Assembly: GCA_963838155.1 (NCBI GenBank)
Contig: CAWIQE010000018.1
Coordinates: 124,001-188,000 of the forward strand
Direction of reading: 5' to 3'
From: Pararhizobium_B sp963838155
GTDB taxonomy: Bacteria > Pseudomonadota > Alphaproteobacteria > Rhizobiales > Rhizobiaceae
DNA: 64,000 bases
This document shows positions 1 through 9,007 of this stretch, in pieces. How positions within the stretch are numbered: position 1 is the stretch's first letter; the number at the start of each line of letters is the position of its first letter. Made by a program: the position numbers and the translations under genes. The notes beneath the pieces were generated by a model, which searched no databases, had not been told where the DNA came from, and saw only the letters and a list, made by a program, of their open reading frames with translations.

Positions 1-788
1 ACTTCGAAGCCGCGCCCTTCGCCGAGGACGAGGTTGCCGGCCGGTATGCGGACGTCCGAAAACCGCAGGTGCATGTGGCCGTGCGGGGCGTCGTCGTGCC
101 CGTAGATCTCCATGGCGCGTAGCTTCTCGATGCCGGGCGTGTCCGCCGGCACGAGCACCATCGAATGGCGATTGTGCCTGGCCGACGCGTCGCCGCCCGT
201 CCGGACCATGACGACATAGATCGCGCAACGCGGATCGCCGGCGCCCGACGACCACCATTTCTCGCCGTTCAGCACGTAGTGGTCGCCGTCGCGCTCGCAT
301 CGCATGGCGATGTTCGTCGCGTCGGAGGATGCGACGTCCGGTTCGGTCATCAGGTAGGCCGACCGGATTCGCCCGTCGAGCAGCGGTTCCAGCCAGCGCT
401 TCTTCTGCTGCTCGCTGCCGTAGCGTTCCAGCACCTCCATGTTCCCGGTATCGGGCGCCGAGCAGTTGAAGACCTCGGCGGCGAGATGCGACTTTCCCAT
501 CTCCTCGGCGAGATAGGCGTATTCGACCGTCGTCAGCCCGTAGCCGCGTTCGGACCCCGTGAGCCAGAAGTTCCACAGCCCCCGTTCGCGCGCCTTCGCC
601 TTGAGCCCCTCCAGAATGTCCGTCTGGCGCGGCGTGAACGACCACCGGTCGCCCTTCGGCACCTCCGCGAGGAACTCCGCGTCGAGCGGCATGATCTCGT
701 CGCGCACCATGGCGCTCACTGCCTCGTGCACCGGCTTGAGGCGGTTGCTCATCCCGAGGTCCATCGCGCTTTCGGTTCCTGCCTGCAT
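1..788 (-). CDS. acyl-CoA dehydrogenase (ACAD10/11 or LvaC-like), 3' end outside window
   Basis: A flavin-dependent acyl-CoA dehydrogenase of which the first 262 codons are present; the C-terminus runs off the left edge. The start at 788 is preceded by a strong GGAGG about 7 nt upstream. Visible motifs are the TEPDVASSD flavin/substrate loop (about residues 148-156) and the beta-domain stretch NGEKWWSSG (174-182). The long N-terminus and divergent partners (an SDR and an APH-like kinase just across a 155-bp gap) match the split ACAD10/11 arrangement, where the dehydrogenase acts on phosphorylated 4-hydroxyacyl-CoA. An ordinary medium/long-chain acyl-CoA dehydrogenase is the alternative. Family call is firm, substrate is inference. 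Confidence 0.88.
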   Translation of the reverse strand, partial: MQAGTESAMDLGMSNRLKPVHEAVSAMVRDEIMPLDAEFLAEVPKGDRWSFTPRQTDILEGLKAKARERGLWNFWLTGSERGYGLTTVEYAYLAEEMGKSHLAAEVFNCSAPDTGNMEVLERYGSEQQKKRWLEPLLDGRIRSAYLMTEPDVASSDATNIAMRCERDGDHYVLNGEKWWSSGAGDPRCAIYVVMVRTGGDASARHNRHSMVLVPADTPGIEKLRAMEIYGHDDAPHGHMHLRFSDVRIPAGNLVLGEGRGFE

Positions 789-943
789 GATATCCTCCGA
801 TCTGGCGGCCAGCCTGCTGACGTCCGTCACCGACCGACCTAGATAGCACGGGGGAAACGAGGTCAACCGCAGCGATCCGTTCCGTGCCCGGTTTGCCGCC
901 GACGGCATGCCGTGCCAAAAGGAGCGAAACCAGGAGGACGTGA

Positions 944-1765
944 ATGGAAGACCCCCGCACGCTGTTTTCGGTGTCCGGAAAAACCGCGCTCGTGACCGGC
1001 GGCGCGACCGGGATCGGCCAGATGGTGTCCGAGGCGCTCGTGCGATCGGGAGCCAGGGTTCTGATATCGTCGCGCAAGGAGGAGCAGTGCGTGGCGGCTG
1101 CGGAGGCGCTGAACGCGCTCGGCGCCCCGGGTGCGGCGGAGGGCTTCGCCGGCGACGTATCGACGGAAGAGGGCGTGGCGGCGATGGCCGCGGCGGTCGC
1201 CCGGCGGACGGACCGGCTGGACATTCTGGTCAACAATGCCGGCGCCACCTGGGGGCAGCGGTTCGAGGACTTTCCCCACGCCGCCTGGGCGAAGGTCTTC
1301 GACGTCAACGTTGCCGGCCTCTTCACCCTGACGCGGGACCTCGTGCCGCTGCTGTCGGCCTCCGCCGACGCCGCCGACCCGTCGAGGGTGATCAATCTCG
1401 GTTCCATCATGGGAACGCAGCCCGTCGCCGAAGGCGCCTATTCCTATTCGGCCTCGAAGGCGGCGGTGCACCACCTGACCCGCATCCTCGCCGGCGAACT
1501 CGCCTCCCGGAACATAACCGTGAACGCCTTTGCGCCCGGCCCCTTCCGGAGCAGGATGACGGCCTTTGCCACGGCGACGGACGCGCAGTCGGAGACCGTG
1601 GGCAAGCGGGTGCCGCTCGGTCGGATCGGCGGCGCCGAGGATATTGCCGGGGCCACGCTTTTCCTTTGCGGCCGCGCCGGCGCCTATGTCACCGGCGCCA
1701 TCCTGCCGATCGACGGCGGCATGAGCGTCCAGCACGGCACACGGCTCTTCCGGGACGAACCGTGA
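944..1765 (+). CDS. SDR family oxidoreductase
   Basis: A 273-aa short-chain dehydrogenase/reductase. It has the NAD(P) motif TGGATGIG (residues 18-25), NNAG (97-100), a Ser in GSIM (about 154) and the catalytic YSASK (Tyr168, Lys172). The C-terminal DGG of classical SDRs is visible (IDGGMSV). A good AGGAGG lies about 6 nt before the ATG. Its TGA stop overlaps the GTG start of the next gene (GTGA), so the two are translationally coupled. Together with the kinase and the divergent acyl-CoA dehydrogenase it looks like the LvaD position of a 4-hydroxyacid pathway, probably acting on a 3-hydroxyacyl intermediate; substrate is not shown by the sequence. Confidence 0.9.
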   Translation: MEDPRTLFSVSGKTALVTGGATGIGQMVSEALVRSGARVLISSRKEEQCVAAAEALNALGAPGAAEGFAGDVSTEEGVAAMAAAVARRTDRLDILVNNAGATWGQRFEDFPHAAWAKVFDVNVAGLFTLTRDLVPLLSASADAADPSRVINLGSIMGTQPVAEGAYSYSASKAAVHHLTRILAGELASRNITVNAFAPGPFRSRMTAFATATDAQSETVGKRVPLGRIGGAEDIAGATLFLCGRAGAYVTGAILPIDGGMSVQHGTRLFRDEP

Positions 1766-2799
1766 GCGCGGCGACCGAGGACATCGGCGTCGACATGGCG
1801 GCGCTCGGGGCCGAGCTCGAGTGGATCGTGCCCGGGTTCTACCGGATCGAGGCGGCGACGAAGTTCGCCACCGGACAGTCCAACCCGACCTATCTCGTTT
1901 CGGCGGCCAGCGGACGCTATGTCCTGCGCACCCAACCCCCGGGGAAGCTCCTGAAATCCGCGCATCAGGTCGACCGCGAATACCGCGTGATGAAAGCGCT
2001 CGGACAGACGGACGTGCCCGTGCCGCAGGTGCTGGCGCTTTCCGAGGGCGACAACGTCCTGGGACGGACATACTTCGTGATGGAGTTCCTCGAGGGCCGC
2101 ATCTTCTGGGATCCCGCCCTGCCGGAATGCGCTGCCGAAGACCGCGCGGCGATCTACGATTCCATGAACGCGACGCTCGCCGCCCTTCATTCCGTCGAAC
2201 CGGCGGCCGTCGGCCTGGAGGATTTCGGCAAGCCGGGCAGCTATTTCGCGCGCCAGCTCCGGCGCTGGACCGAACAGTACCGCACCAGCGCCACCGACGA
2301 ATTGCCCGACATGGATGCGCTCATCGCCTGGCTGGAGACCCACCAGCCGCCGGACGACGGCATGACGGCCCTGGTCCATGGCGACTTCAGGCTGGACAAC
2401 ATGATCTTCGCCCCGTCCGGGCCTGAGGTCGTGGGGCTCCTGGACTGGGAGTTGTCGACCCTCGGGCATCCCCTGGCGGATCTCGCCTATCAGTGCATGC
2501 AATGGCGCCTTCCGCACGAGAGCACGTTCAAGGGGCTCGGCGGCCTCGACCGGGCGCGCCTTGGGGTGCCCGACGAAGCCGCCTATGTCCGCCGCTACGC
2601 GGAACGGCGGGGCCTCGGCGAAATCCGGCACTGGCGGTTCTATCTCGCCTTCTCCTTCTTCCGGCTTGCGGCGATCCTTCAGGGGGTCGCCAAGCGGGCG
2701 ATCGACGGAAATGCCTCCAATCCGGAACGCGCCAGGCTGCTCGGGGAGGCGGTGCCGGGACTGGCTTCGCAGGCGCTGGAGGTGACGCGCGAGGCTTGA
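1762..2799 (+). CDS. APH-like phosphotransferase, possible 4-hydroxyacyl-CoA kinase
   Basis: A 345-aa kinase of the aminoglycoside phosphotransferase/choline-kinase fold. GTG start at 1762 overlaps the SDR stop; an ATG at 1795 is a possible alternative. The Brenner motif HGDFRLDN (residues 206-213) and the metal-binding DWE (228-230) are intact, and VMEF marks the hinge. FATGQSNPTYLV near residue 35 is typical of the ACAD10/ACAD11 kinase domain and its bacterial stand-alone relatives such as LvaA, which phosphorylate 4-hydroxyacyl-CoA. Since an acyl-CoA dehydrogenase and an SDR are adjacent, an antibiotic-resistance role is unlikely. The kinase call is firm; the substrate is inferred from family and context. 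Confidence 0.85.
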   Translation: MSAATEDIGVDMAALGAELEWIVPGFYRIEAATKFATGQSNPTYLVSAASGRYVLRTQPPGKLLKSAHQVDREYRVMKALGQTDVPVPQVLALSEGDNVLGRTYFVMEFLEGRIFWDPALPECAAEDRAAIYDSMNATLAALHSVEPAAVGLEDFGKPGSYFARQLRRWTEQYRTSATDELPDMDALIAWLETHQPPDDGMTALVHGDFRLDNMIFAPSGPEVVGLLDWELSTLGHPLADLAYQCMQWRLPHESTFKGLGGLDRARLGVPDEAAYVRRYAERRGLGEIRHWRFYLAFSFFRLAAILQGVAKRAIDGNASNPERARLLGEAVPGLASQALEVTREA

Positions 2800-2814
2800 A
2801 CGCCTAATTCCGCA

Positions 2815-2845
2815 CAACGGTTGATGAATCTATCCGGTTGATTGT
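2815..2845 (+). promoter_or_regulatory. direct repeat upstream of mmsA
   Basis: CGGTTGAT occurs at 2818-2825 and again at 2835-2842, 17 bp apart, in the 98-bp gap before mmsA. This spacing could place two regulator half-sites on one or nearly two helix turns. No regulator is encoded nearby, so the role is only a suggestion. Confidence 0.25.
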
Positions 2846-2897
2846 TCGCAGATGCGGGTGCAACGAAGGATATCGAATTGCCAAAGGAGGAGTTCAC

Positions 2898-4397
2898 ATG
2901 ACCGAACTGACCCATTTCATCGGCGGCGAGCACGTCAAGGGCTCGTCCGGACGGTTTGCCGATGTCTTCAATCCGGCGACGGGAGAGGCGGAAAAGAGGG
3001 TTCCGCTGGCCAGCGCCGCCGAACTCGACGAAGCCGTGCAGAACGCCGCGGCCGCGCAGGTCGGATGGGGCACGACCAATCCGCAGCGCCGCGCCCGCGT
3101 CTTCATGAAGTTCGTCGATCTCCTGCACCGCGACATGGACAAGCTTGCCGAAGCGCTGTCGCGCGAGCACGGCAAGACCATTCCCGACGCCAAGGGCGAC
3201 GTGATCCGCGGTCTCGAGGTCGCCGAATTCTGCATCGGCGCTCCGCACCTGATGAAGGGAGAGTACAGCGACAGCGCAGGGACGGGAATCGACCTCTATT
3301 CCCTGCGTCAGCCGCTCGGCGTGGCTGCGGGGATCACGCCCTTCAACTTTCCGGCGATGATTCCGATGTGGCAGTTCTGTCCGGCCATTGCCGCAGGCAA
3401 CGCCTTCATCCTCAAGCCATCCGAGCGCGATCCCTCCGTGCCGCTCATGCTTGCGGAACTGATGGTCGAGGCCGGTCTGCCGGCCGGCGTCCTCAACGTC
3501 GTCAACGGCGACAAGGAGGCGGTCGACGCGATCCTCGACCATCCGACGATCCAGGCGATCGGATTCGTCGGCTCTACCCCGATCGCGGAGTACATCTACA
3601 GCCGCGGTTGCGCCAAGGGTAAGCGCGTCCAGTGCTTCGCCGGTGCCAAGAACCATATGCTGATCATGCCGGACGCCGACATGGACCAGGCGGTCAACGC
3701 CCTCGTGGGCGCCGGATACGGCGCCGCCGGCGAACGCTGCATGGCGGTCTCGGTCGCCGTTCCGGTGGGCGAGGCGACGGCGGACAGGCTGATCGAAAAG
3801 CTGGCGCCGAAGGTCGAAAGCCTCAAGATCGGCCCCTACACGGCCGGGGACGACGTGGATTTCGGGCCGCTCATCACCGCGCAGGCCCGCGAGCGGGTGC
3901 TCGGCCTCGTCAATTCCGGGGTGGAGCAGGGCGCCGACCTCGTGGTCGACGGACGCGATTTCAGTCTCCAGGGCTACGAGAACGGCAACTTCGTCGGCGG
4001 CTGCCTGTTCGACAGGGTCACGACGGACATGGACATCTACAAGCAGGAAATCTTCGGGCCGGTCCTGTCCGTCGTCCGCGCCGGCAGCTACGAGGACGCC
4101 CTGCGCATCAACATGGAAAACGAGTACGGCAACGGCACGGCCATCTTCACCCGGGACGGCGACGCCGCGCGCGACTTCGTGAACCGAATCAATGTCGGCA
4201 TGGTCGGGGTGAACGTGCCGATCCCGGTGCCGCTGGCCTACCACACCTTCGGCGGCTGGAAGAAATCCGGCTTCGGCGATCTCAACCAGCACGGACCGGA
4301 CTCCTTCCGCTTCTATACGCGAACCAAGACGGTGACCTCGCGGTGGCCTTCGGGTATCAAGGACGGAGCGGAGTTCATCATGCCGACGATGCAGTGA
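2898..4397 (+). CDS. mmsA: methylmalonate-semialdehyde dehydrogenase (CoA-acylating)
   Basis: A 499-aa aldehyde dehydrogenase that converts methylmalonate semialdehyde plus CoA and NAD to propionyl-CoA, the last step of valine breakdown (also used in inositol breakdown). The start is set by AAAGGAGG about 8 nt upstream of the ATG at 2898. GFVGST marks the NAD site, FAGAKNH is characteristic of the MmsA subfamily, and the nucleophile is Cys281 in GERCMA. The three following genes supply the preceding valine-pathway steps, which favours the valine role over inositol catabolism (iolA). Confidence 0.95.
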   Translation: MTELTHFIGGEHVKGSSGRFADVFNPATGEAEKRVPLASAAELDEAVQNAAAAQVGWGTTNPQRRARVFMKFVDLLHRDMDKLAEALSREHGKTIPDAKGDVIRGLEVAEFCIGAPHLMKGEYSDSAGTGIDLYSLRQPLGVAAGITPFNFPAMIPMWQFCPAIAAGNAFILKPSERDPSVPLMLAELMVEAGLPAGVLNVVNGDKEAVDAILDHPTIQAIGFVGSTPIAEYIYSRGCAKGKRVQCFAGAKNHMLIMPDADMDQAVNALVGAGYGAAGERCMAVSVAVPVGEATADRLIEKLAPKVESLKIGPYTAGDDVDFGPLITAQARERVLGLVNSGVEQGADLVVDGRDFSLQGYENGNFVGGCLFDRVTTDMDIYKQEIFGPVLSVVRAGSYEDALRINMENEYGNGTAIFTRDGDAARDFVNRINVGMVGVNVPIPVPLAYHTFGGWKKSGFGDLNQHGPDSFRFYTRTKTVTSRWPSGIKDGAEFIMPTMQ

Positions 4398-4446
4398 GTC
4401 CGCCGGCCGCCGATATTCGGCGGCCAGTCCTTCAGGGGAGGAGCCA

Positions 4447-5595
4447 ATGGATTTCTCGCTCAGCGAGGAGCAGCAGGCCGTTTTCGAGATGGCCCGTGCC
4501 TTCGGCAGCGATCGCATCGCGCCCCACGCCCACGCCTGGGAGAAAGAGGGCGCCATTCCGCGCGACGTTCTTGCGGAAGCCGGCGCGCTGGGGCTCGGCG
4601 CGATGTTCGTACCGGAGGAGGACGGCGGAACCGGCCTGTCGCGTCTCGACGGGACGCTCGTCTTCGAGGCGTTGGCGATGGCGTGCCCGTCCGTCGCGTC
4701 CTTCATTTCGATCCACAATATGTGCCTCTGGATGATCGCGCGCTTCGCCAGGAAGCCCTTCGGCGAAAAGTGGTTCGCGCGGCTCGCCTCGATGGAGGCG
4801 ATCGCGTCCTACTGCCTGACCGAGCCGGGCTCCGGCTCCGACGCGGCCGCATTGAAGACCAGGGCCGAACGCACCAACGCCGGGTTCAAGCTGACGGGCA
4901 CCAAGTCCTTCATCTCCGGCGGCGGCTATTCTGACGTCTACATCGTCATGTGCCGCACCGGCGAGGCGGGTCCCGCGGGGATCTCCGCCATCGCCGTCGA
5001 GGACGGAACCGATGGCCTGTCCTTCGGGGCGCCGGAAGACAAGATGGGCTGGCGCGCGCAGCCGACGACGGAGGTGCGCCTCGATGGCTGCGAGGTGCCG
5101 TCCGACAACCTCCTCGGGGAGGAAGGCGACGGCTTCAAATATGCGATGATGGGGCTCGACGGAGGCCGCCTGAACATCGCGGCGGCCTCGCTCGGCGCCG
5201 CCCAGGCGGCCCTCGACAAAACCATCGCCTACATGGGCGAGCGGCAAGCCTTCGGGCGGTCGATCGATCAGTTCCAGGCGCTGCAGTTCCGGCTTGCCGA
5301 CATGGAGACCGAACTGCAGGCGGCGCGCGTCATGCTTCGCCAGGCGGCCTGGAAGCTCGACCGGAGGGCGCCGGACGCGACCAGGCACTGCGCCATGGCG
5401 AAACGCTTCGTCACCGACACCGCCTTCAAGGTCGTCAACGACGCACTGCAGCTGCATGGCGGCTACGGCTACCTTGCGGACTATGGAATCGAGAAGCTGG
5501 TGCGCGACCTGCGCGTCCACCAGATCCTGGAAGGCACCAACGAGATCATGCGTCTGATCGTCGCCCGCTCGCTGCTGTCGGACGCCGGCCGGTGA
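4447..5595 (+). CDS. isobutyryl-CoA dehydrogenase-type acyl-CoA dehydrogenase
   Basis: A 382-aa acyl-CoA dehydrogenase of the short/branched-chain group. It likely oxidises isobutyryl-CoA to methacrylyl-CoA with FAD, passing electrons to ETF. TEPGSGSDAAAL is the flavin-loop motif, and the catalytic base is Glu362 in LEGTNEIMR. GGAGG lies 6 nt before the ATG. Its stop overlaps the GTG start of the hydrolase gene (GTGA). Location between mmsA and the 3-hydroxyisobutyryl-CoA hydrolase makes isobutyryl-CoA the most probable substrate; 2-methylbutyryl-CoA or other branched acyl-CoAs are possible. Confidence 0.92.
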   Translation: MDFSLSEEQQAVFEMARAFGSDRIAPHAHAWEKEGAIPRDVLAEAGALGLGAMFVPEEDGGTGLSRLDGTLVFEALAMACPSVASFISIHNMCLWMIARFARKPFGEKWFARLASMEAIASYCLTEPGSGSDAAALKTRAERTNAGFKLTGTKSFISGGGYSDVYIVMCRTGEAGPAGISAIAVEDGTDGLSFGAPEDKMGWRAQPTTEVRLDGCEVPSDNLLGEEGDGFKYAMMGLDGGRLNIAAASLGAAQAALDKTIAYMGERQAFGRSIDQFQALQFRLADMETELQAARVMLRQAAWKLDRRAPDATRHCAMAKRFVTDTAFKVVNDALQLHGGYGYLADYGIEKLVRDLRVHQILEGTNEIMRLIVARSLLSDAGR

Positions 5596-6638
5596 CGGTT
5601 GAGGACGATATAGCGCTCCGCATCGAGGGGCGGGTCGGCTGCATGACGCTCAACCGGCCGAAGGCGCTCAACGCGCTGACCTACGACATGGTCATGGCAA
5701 TCGACGGTGCGCTCCGGGAATGGAACCGGGATCCTGCGATCGACATGGTCCTGATCGAAGGTGCCGGCGAAAAGGCGTTCTGCGCAGGCGGCGACATCCA
5801 GGACCTCTATCGCAGCGGGCGGGACGGCGATTTCGACTACGGGCGGCGCTTCTGGTCGGACGAATACCGCATGAACGCGCGGCTCGCCAATTTCCCGAAG
5901 CCCTATGTCGCCCTGATGGACGGTATCGTCATGGGCGGCGGTGTCGGCGTGTCCGCACACGGTTCGCACCGCATCGTCACGGAGCGCACCCAGGTCGCGA
6001 TGCCGGAATGCGGGATCGGTCTCGTCCCGGACGTGGGCGCCTCATGGCGCCTGGCTCACGCGCCGGGCCATGTGGGCGACTATGTGGGCCTGACCGGTGC
6101 GCGCCTCGGAGCGGCGGACGCGATCTATGCCGGCCTTGCGGACGGATACGTCCACTCTTCCGACCTTCCGGCGCTCCGGCAGGCGCTCGTCGAGGCCGCG
6201 GACCTGGCGGTGCTGACCGACTTCTGGGACGATCCCGAGGAAGGAAGCCTTGCCGGGATGCGCCAGGACATCGATGCGGCGTTCGGCTTTGCCAGCCTCG
6301 CCGAAACCGTCGAGCGGCTCGAAGGGGAGGGCGGCGATTGGAACACGCGAACGGCGGCCGCCCTTCGCAGGGCCAGCCCCATTTCGCTCGCCTGTGCGTT
6401 CGAGATCATTCGCGCCGCCCGTCAGGCCGGCGGCATCGAGGATGCGCTGACGATGGAGTATCGCTTCTCGAGCCGCTGCATCGAACATGGGAATTTCCTC
6501 GAGGGCGTGCGCGCTGCGATCGTCGACAAGGATCGCAATCCCCGCTGGGCTCCGGCCCGCCTCGAGGACGTTTCCCCCGAGGCCGTCGCCTTCATGCTGG
6601 CGCCGGCCGAGGGCGGGGACCTGGACTTTCGGACATGA
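5592..6638 (+). CDS. 3-hydroxyisobutyryl-CoA hydrolase (crotonase fold)
   Basis: A 348-aa crotonase-superfamily protein of the ECH_2/HIBCH type, hydrolysing 3-hydroxyisobutyryl-CoA to 3-hydroxyisobutyrate and CoA. GTG start at 5592 overlaps the previous stop. CAGGDI forms the first oxyanion-hole segment, MGGGVGVSAHG the second, and PECGIGLVPDVG carries the acid residues typical of HIBCH rather than of enoyl-CoA hydratases. Length also fits HIBCH (about 350 aa) better than hydratases (about 260 aa). No separate methacrylyl-CoA hydratase lies in the operon, so that step must be supplied by another enoyl-CoA hydratase. Confidence 0.9.
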   Translation: MTVEDDIALRIEGRVGCMTLNRPKALNALTYDMVMAIDGALREWNRDPAIDMVLIEGAGEKAFCAGGDIQDLYRSGRDGDFDYGRRFWSDEYRMNARLANFPKPYVALMDGIVMGGGVGVSAHGSHRIVTERTQVAMPECGIGLVPDVGASWRLAHAPGHVGDYVGLTGARLGAADAIYAGLADGYVHSSDLPALRQALVEAADLAVLTDFWDDPEEGSLAGMRQDIDAAFGFASLAETVERLEGEGGDWNTRTAAALRRASPISLACAFEIIRAARQAGGIEDALTMEYRFSSRCIEHGNFLEGVRAAIVDKDRNPRWAPARLEDVSPEAVAFMLAPAEGGDLDFRT

Positions 6639-6651
6639 AGGGAGGAAAGCC

Positions 6652-7521
6652 ATGAAGATCGGTTTCATCGGGCTCGGCAACATGGGTGCGCCCATGGCGG
6701 CAAATCTCGTGAAGGCCGGGCACGAGGTCGCGGCATTCGACATCACCGGCGCCACGGTCGACGGTGCGCTCGAGGCGGCCTCGGCGGCGGACGCGGCCCG
6801 TGACCGGGATGCGGTCGTCACCATGCTGCCCAACGGCGACATCGTCCGTTCGGTCTATGACGAGGTCGTGTCGGCGGGTCGCCCCGGTTCCTGTTTCGTC
6901 GAGTGTTCCACCGTCGATGTCGAGAGCGCGCGGGCCGCGCACGAACTGGCGGCGAAGGCAGGGCTGTTGTCCGTCGATGCACCCGTTTCCGGCGGTGTCG
7001 GCGGAGCGACGGCCGGAACCCTGACCTTCATGGCCGGCGGCAGCGACGAAGCCTTCGCCGCGGCGAAGCCGCTCTTCGACGTCATGGGGAAGAAAGCCGT
7101 CCACTGCGGTGGCCCCGGCGCAGGGCAGTCGGCGAAGATCTGCAACAACATGATCCTCGGCATATCGATGATCGGCGTCTGCGAAGCGATCGCGCTGGCC
7201 GACCGCCTCGGTCTCGATCGCCAGCGCCTCTTCGACGTGGTGTCGACGTCCTCCGGTTCCTGCTGGTCGATGAACGCCTATTGTCCCGCGCCCGGTGTCG
7301 GCCCCGAAAGTCCGTCCGACAACGACTACAAGCCGGGCTTCGCCGCGGAGCTGATGCTGAAGGACCTGACCCTCAGCCAGCAGGCCGCCGAGCTGGTCGG
7401 CGCTCCGACGCCGCTCGGCGCCCACGCGATGGACATCTACAGGGAATTCGTCGAGGACGGCGGCAAGGGCAAGGACTTTTCCGCAATGTTGCCGCGCCTC
7501 ATGTCGATGAAGCGAGGGTAG
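6652..7521 (+). CDS. mmsB: 3-hydroxyisobutyrate dehydrogenase
   Basis: A 289-aa beta-hydroxyacid dehydrogenase that oxidises 3-hydroxyisobutyrate to methylmalonate semialdehyde with NAD. GFIGLGNMGAPMA near residue 4 is the dinucleotide-binding motif, APVSGGVGGA is the substrate-binding signature and Lys162 in GQSAKICNNM is the catalytic lysine. GGGAGG lies upstream of the ATG at 6652, 13 nt after the hydrolase stop. It supplies the substrate of MmsA and closes the operon. Confidence 0.95.
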   Translation: MKIGFIGLGNMGAPMAANLVKAGHEVAAFDITGATVDGALEAASAADAARDRDAVVTMLPNGDIVRSVYDEVVSAGRPGSCFVECSTVDVESARAAHELAAKAGLLSVDAPVSGGVGGATAGTLTFMAGGSDEAFAAAKPLFDVMGKKAVHCGGPGAGQSAKICNNMILGISMIGVCEAIALADRLGLDRQRLFDVVSTSSGSCWSMNAYCPAPGVGPESPSDNDYKPGFAAELMLKDLTLSQQAAELVGAPTPLGAHAMDIYREFVEDGGKGKDFSAMLPRLMSMKRG

Positions 7522-7550
7522 GCGGGGCAGCGCCGAACGCGCCGCCCCGC
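7522..7550 (+). terminator. GC-rich inverted repeat after mmsB
   Basis: GCGGGGC at 7522-7528 pairs with GCCCCGC at 7544-7550 directly after the mmsB stop. There is no T-run, so it is at best a weak terminator or a 3' stabilising hairpin for the valine operon. Confidence 0.4.
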
Positions 7551-7643
7551 ATGCAGTCAGCCAGGCACGGCCATGCGGCCAAAAGGTTTGCCGGAGCGGA
7601 CCATTTGTGCTGAATTCGCGGTCGCCCCGTGGGAAGAGAGCGA

Positions 7644-8990
7644 ATGAACGGCACCCTGACGGATATCGCTGCCTGGCTGTCGGCGTCGCTGGAGAACGTC
7701 CTCCGCTATTTCTCCCAGCCCTGGGCTTTCTACCAGATCGGCATCATCGCCGCCGCGCTGGTCGCCGGCCATTTCCTGGGCCGCATCATCGAGGAGCGTC
7801 TCGAGGCGCGTGCGCGCAGCTTCAAGGGCCATGCCGGCCTGCTCCGGTTGATCATAGCGTTCCTTCGGCGGACGGAATGGCTGATATTCATCGCCATCCT
7901 GTGGTTCGCACGGCTCGTCATGGTGTCCCTGACCTGGCAGAGCCGCAGCCATCTCATCGCCATCGTCCTCTCGCTTTCGACGGCCTGGCTCATCATCGCC
8001 GTCCTGACGCGCATCATTCGCAATCGCACGCTGGCGCGCACCATCGCGGTCGTCATCTGGTGCTACGTCGCGGTGCAGGTGCTCAACATCCAGGAACCGG
8101 TCGCCGGGGCGATGGACCAGATGGCCATCAACATCGGCTCCTTCCATCTGTCGGCGCTGTCGGCCCTGAAGATCGTGGTGGTGACGACCATCCTGTTCTC
8201 GCTTGCGGTCTTCGTCGGAAACTTCGTCGAAAACCGCATCGCGCGCACCGAAGACCTGTCGCCCTCGCTCAAGGTCCTCCTGACGAAGATCGCCAAGATC
8301 ACGCTGATCGGCGTCGCTGCCGCCATCGCGCTGACAGCGACGGGAATCGATCTCACGGCGCTGACCGTTTTTTCCGGCGCCATCGGCGTCGGCATCGGCT
8401 TCGGTCTTCAGAAGGTGGTCTCGAATTTCATTTCCGGCATCATCATCCTGATGGACAAGTCCATCAAGCCCGGCGACACGATCGAGCTCGGGGATACGTT
8501 CGGCTGGATACGGGAGCTGCGCGCCCGGTTCGTGTCCGTGATCACGCGCGACGGCCGCGAATATCTCATTCCCAACGAGGATCTGATCGCCCAGCGGGTC
8601 GTGAACTGGTCGTTCTCGAACGAATTCGTGCGGCTGGACGTCGATTTCGGCGTGTCATACGACAGCGATCCGCACGAGGTCACGCGCATCGCGATCGAGG
8701 CCGCCCGAGGGGTCCCGCGGGTCCTCAGCCATCAGGATCCGGTCTGCTGGATGACCGCGTTCGGTGCGTCGTCCCTGGATTTCAAGCTGCGCTTCTGGAT
8801 CTCCGATCCCCAGAGCGGCCTGACCAACATTCGCGGACAGGTGCTCCTGGCGCTCTGGGACGCCTTCAAGGAGGCGAACGTCAAGATTCCGTTCCCGCAC
8901 CGCGAGATCCTGCTGCGCACCCCGGTCGAGATCGTCGGCGCGCGCCCGGCCGCTCCGAATCCCGACGGAGAGCCCGCTTCCGGCTCGTGA
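7644..8990 (+). CDS. MscS-family mechanosensitive ion channel
   Basis: A 448-aa inner-membrane channel. About four or five hydrophobic helices occupy residues 25-230, followed by the MscS core: the Gly/Ala-rich pore helix (SGAIGVGIGFGLQKVVSNF) and the beta domain starting GIIILMDKSIKPGD, then DGREYLIPNEDL and the alpha/beta vestibule. I chose the ATG at 7644 (GGAAGAGAG just upstream) over the in-frame GTG at 7629. It likely opens under membrane tension to release osmolytes. Larger than the 286-aa E. coli MscS because of extra N-terminal helices. It converges on the L,D-transpeptidase gene with a 17-bp gap. Confidence 0.9.
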   Translation: MNGTLTDIAAWLSASLENVLRYFSQPWAFYQIGIIAAALVAGHFLGRIIEERLEARARSFKGHAGLLRLIIAFLRRTEWLIFIAILWFARLVMVSLTWQSRSHLIAIVLSLSTAWLIIAVLTRIIRNRTLARTIAVVIWCYVAVQVLNIQEPVAGAMDQMAINIGSFHLSALSALKIVVVTTILFSLAVFVGNFVENRIARTEDLSPSLKVLLTKIAKITLIGVAAAIALTATGIDLTALTVFSGAIGVGIGFGLQKVVSNFISGIIILMDKSIKPGDTIELGDTFGWIRELRARFVSVITRDGREYLIPNEDLIAQRVVNWSFSNEFVRLDVDFGVSYDSDPHEVTRIAIEAARGVPRVLSHQDPVCWMTAFGASSLDFKLRFWISDPQSGLTNIRGQVLLALWDAFKEANVKIPFPHREILLRTPVEIVGARPAAPNPDGEPASGS

Positions 8991-9007
8991 AGCGGGGAGC
9001 CGATGCC

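Noticed and set aside
1762..2799. Aminoglycoside resistance gene
   Set aside because: The kinase motifs are shared by the whole APH fold; the N-terminal signature and the neighbours point to acyl-CoA metabolism.
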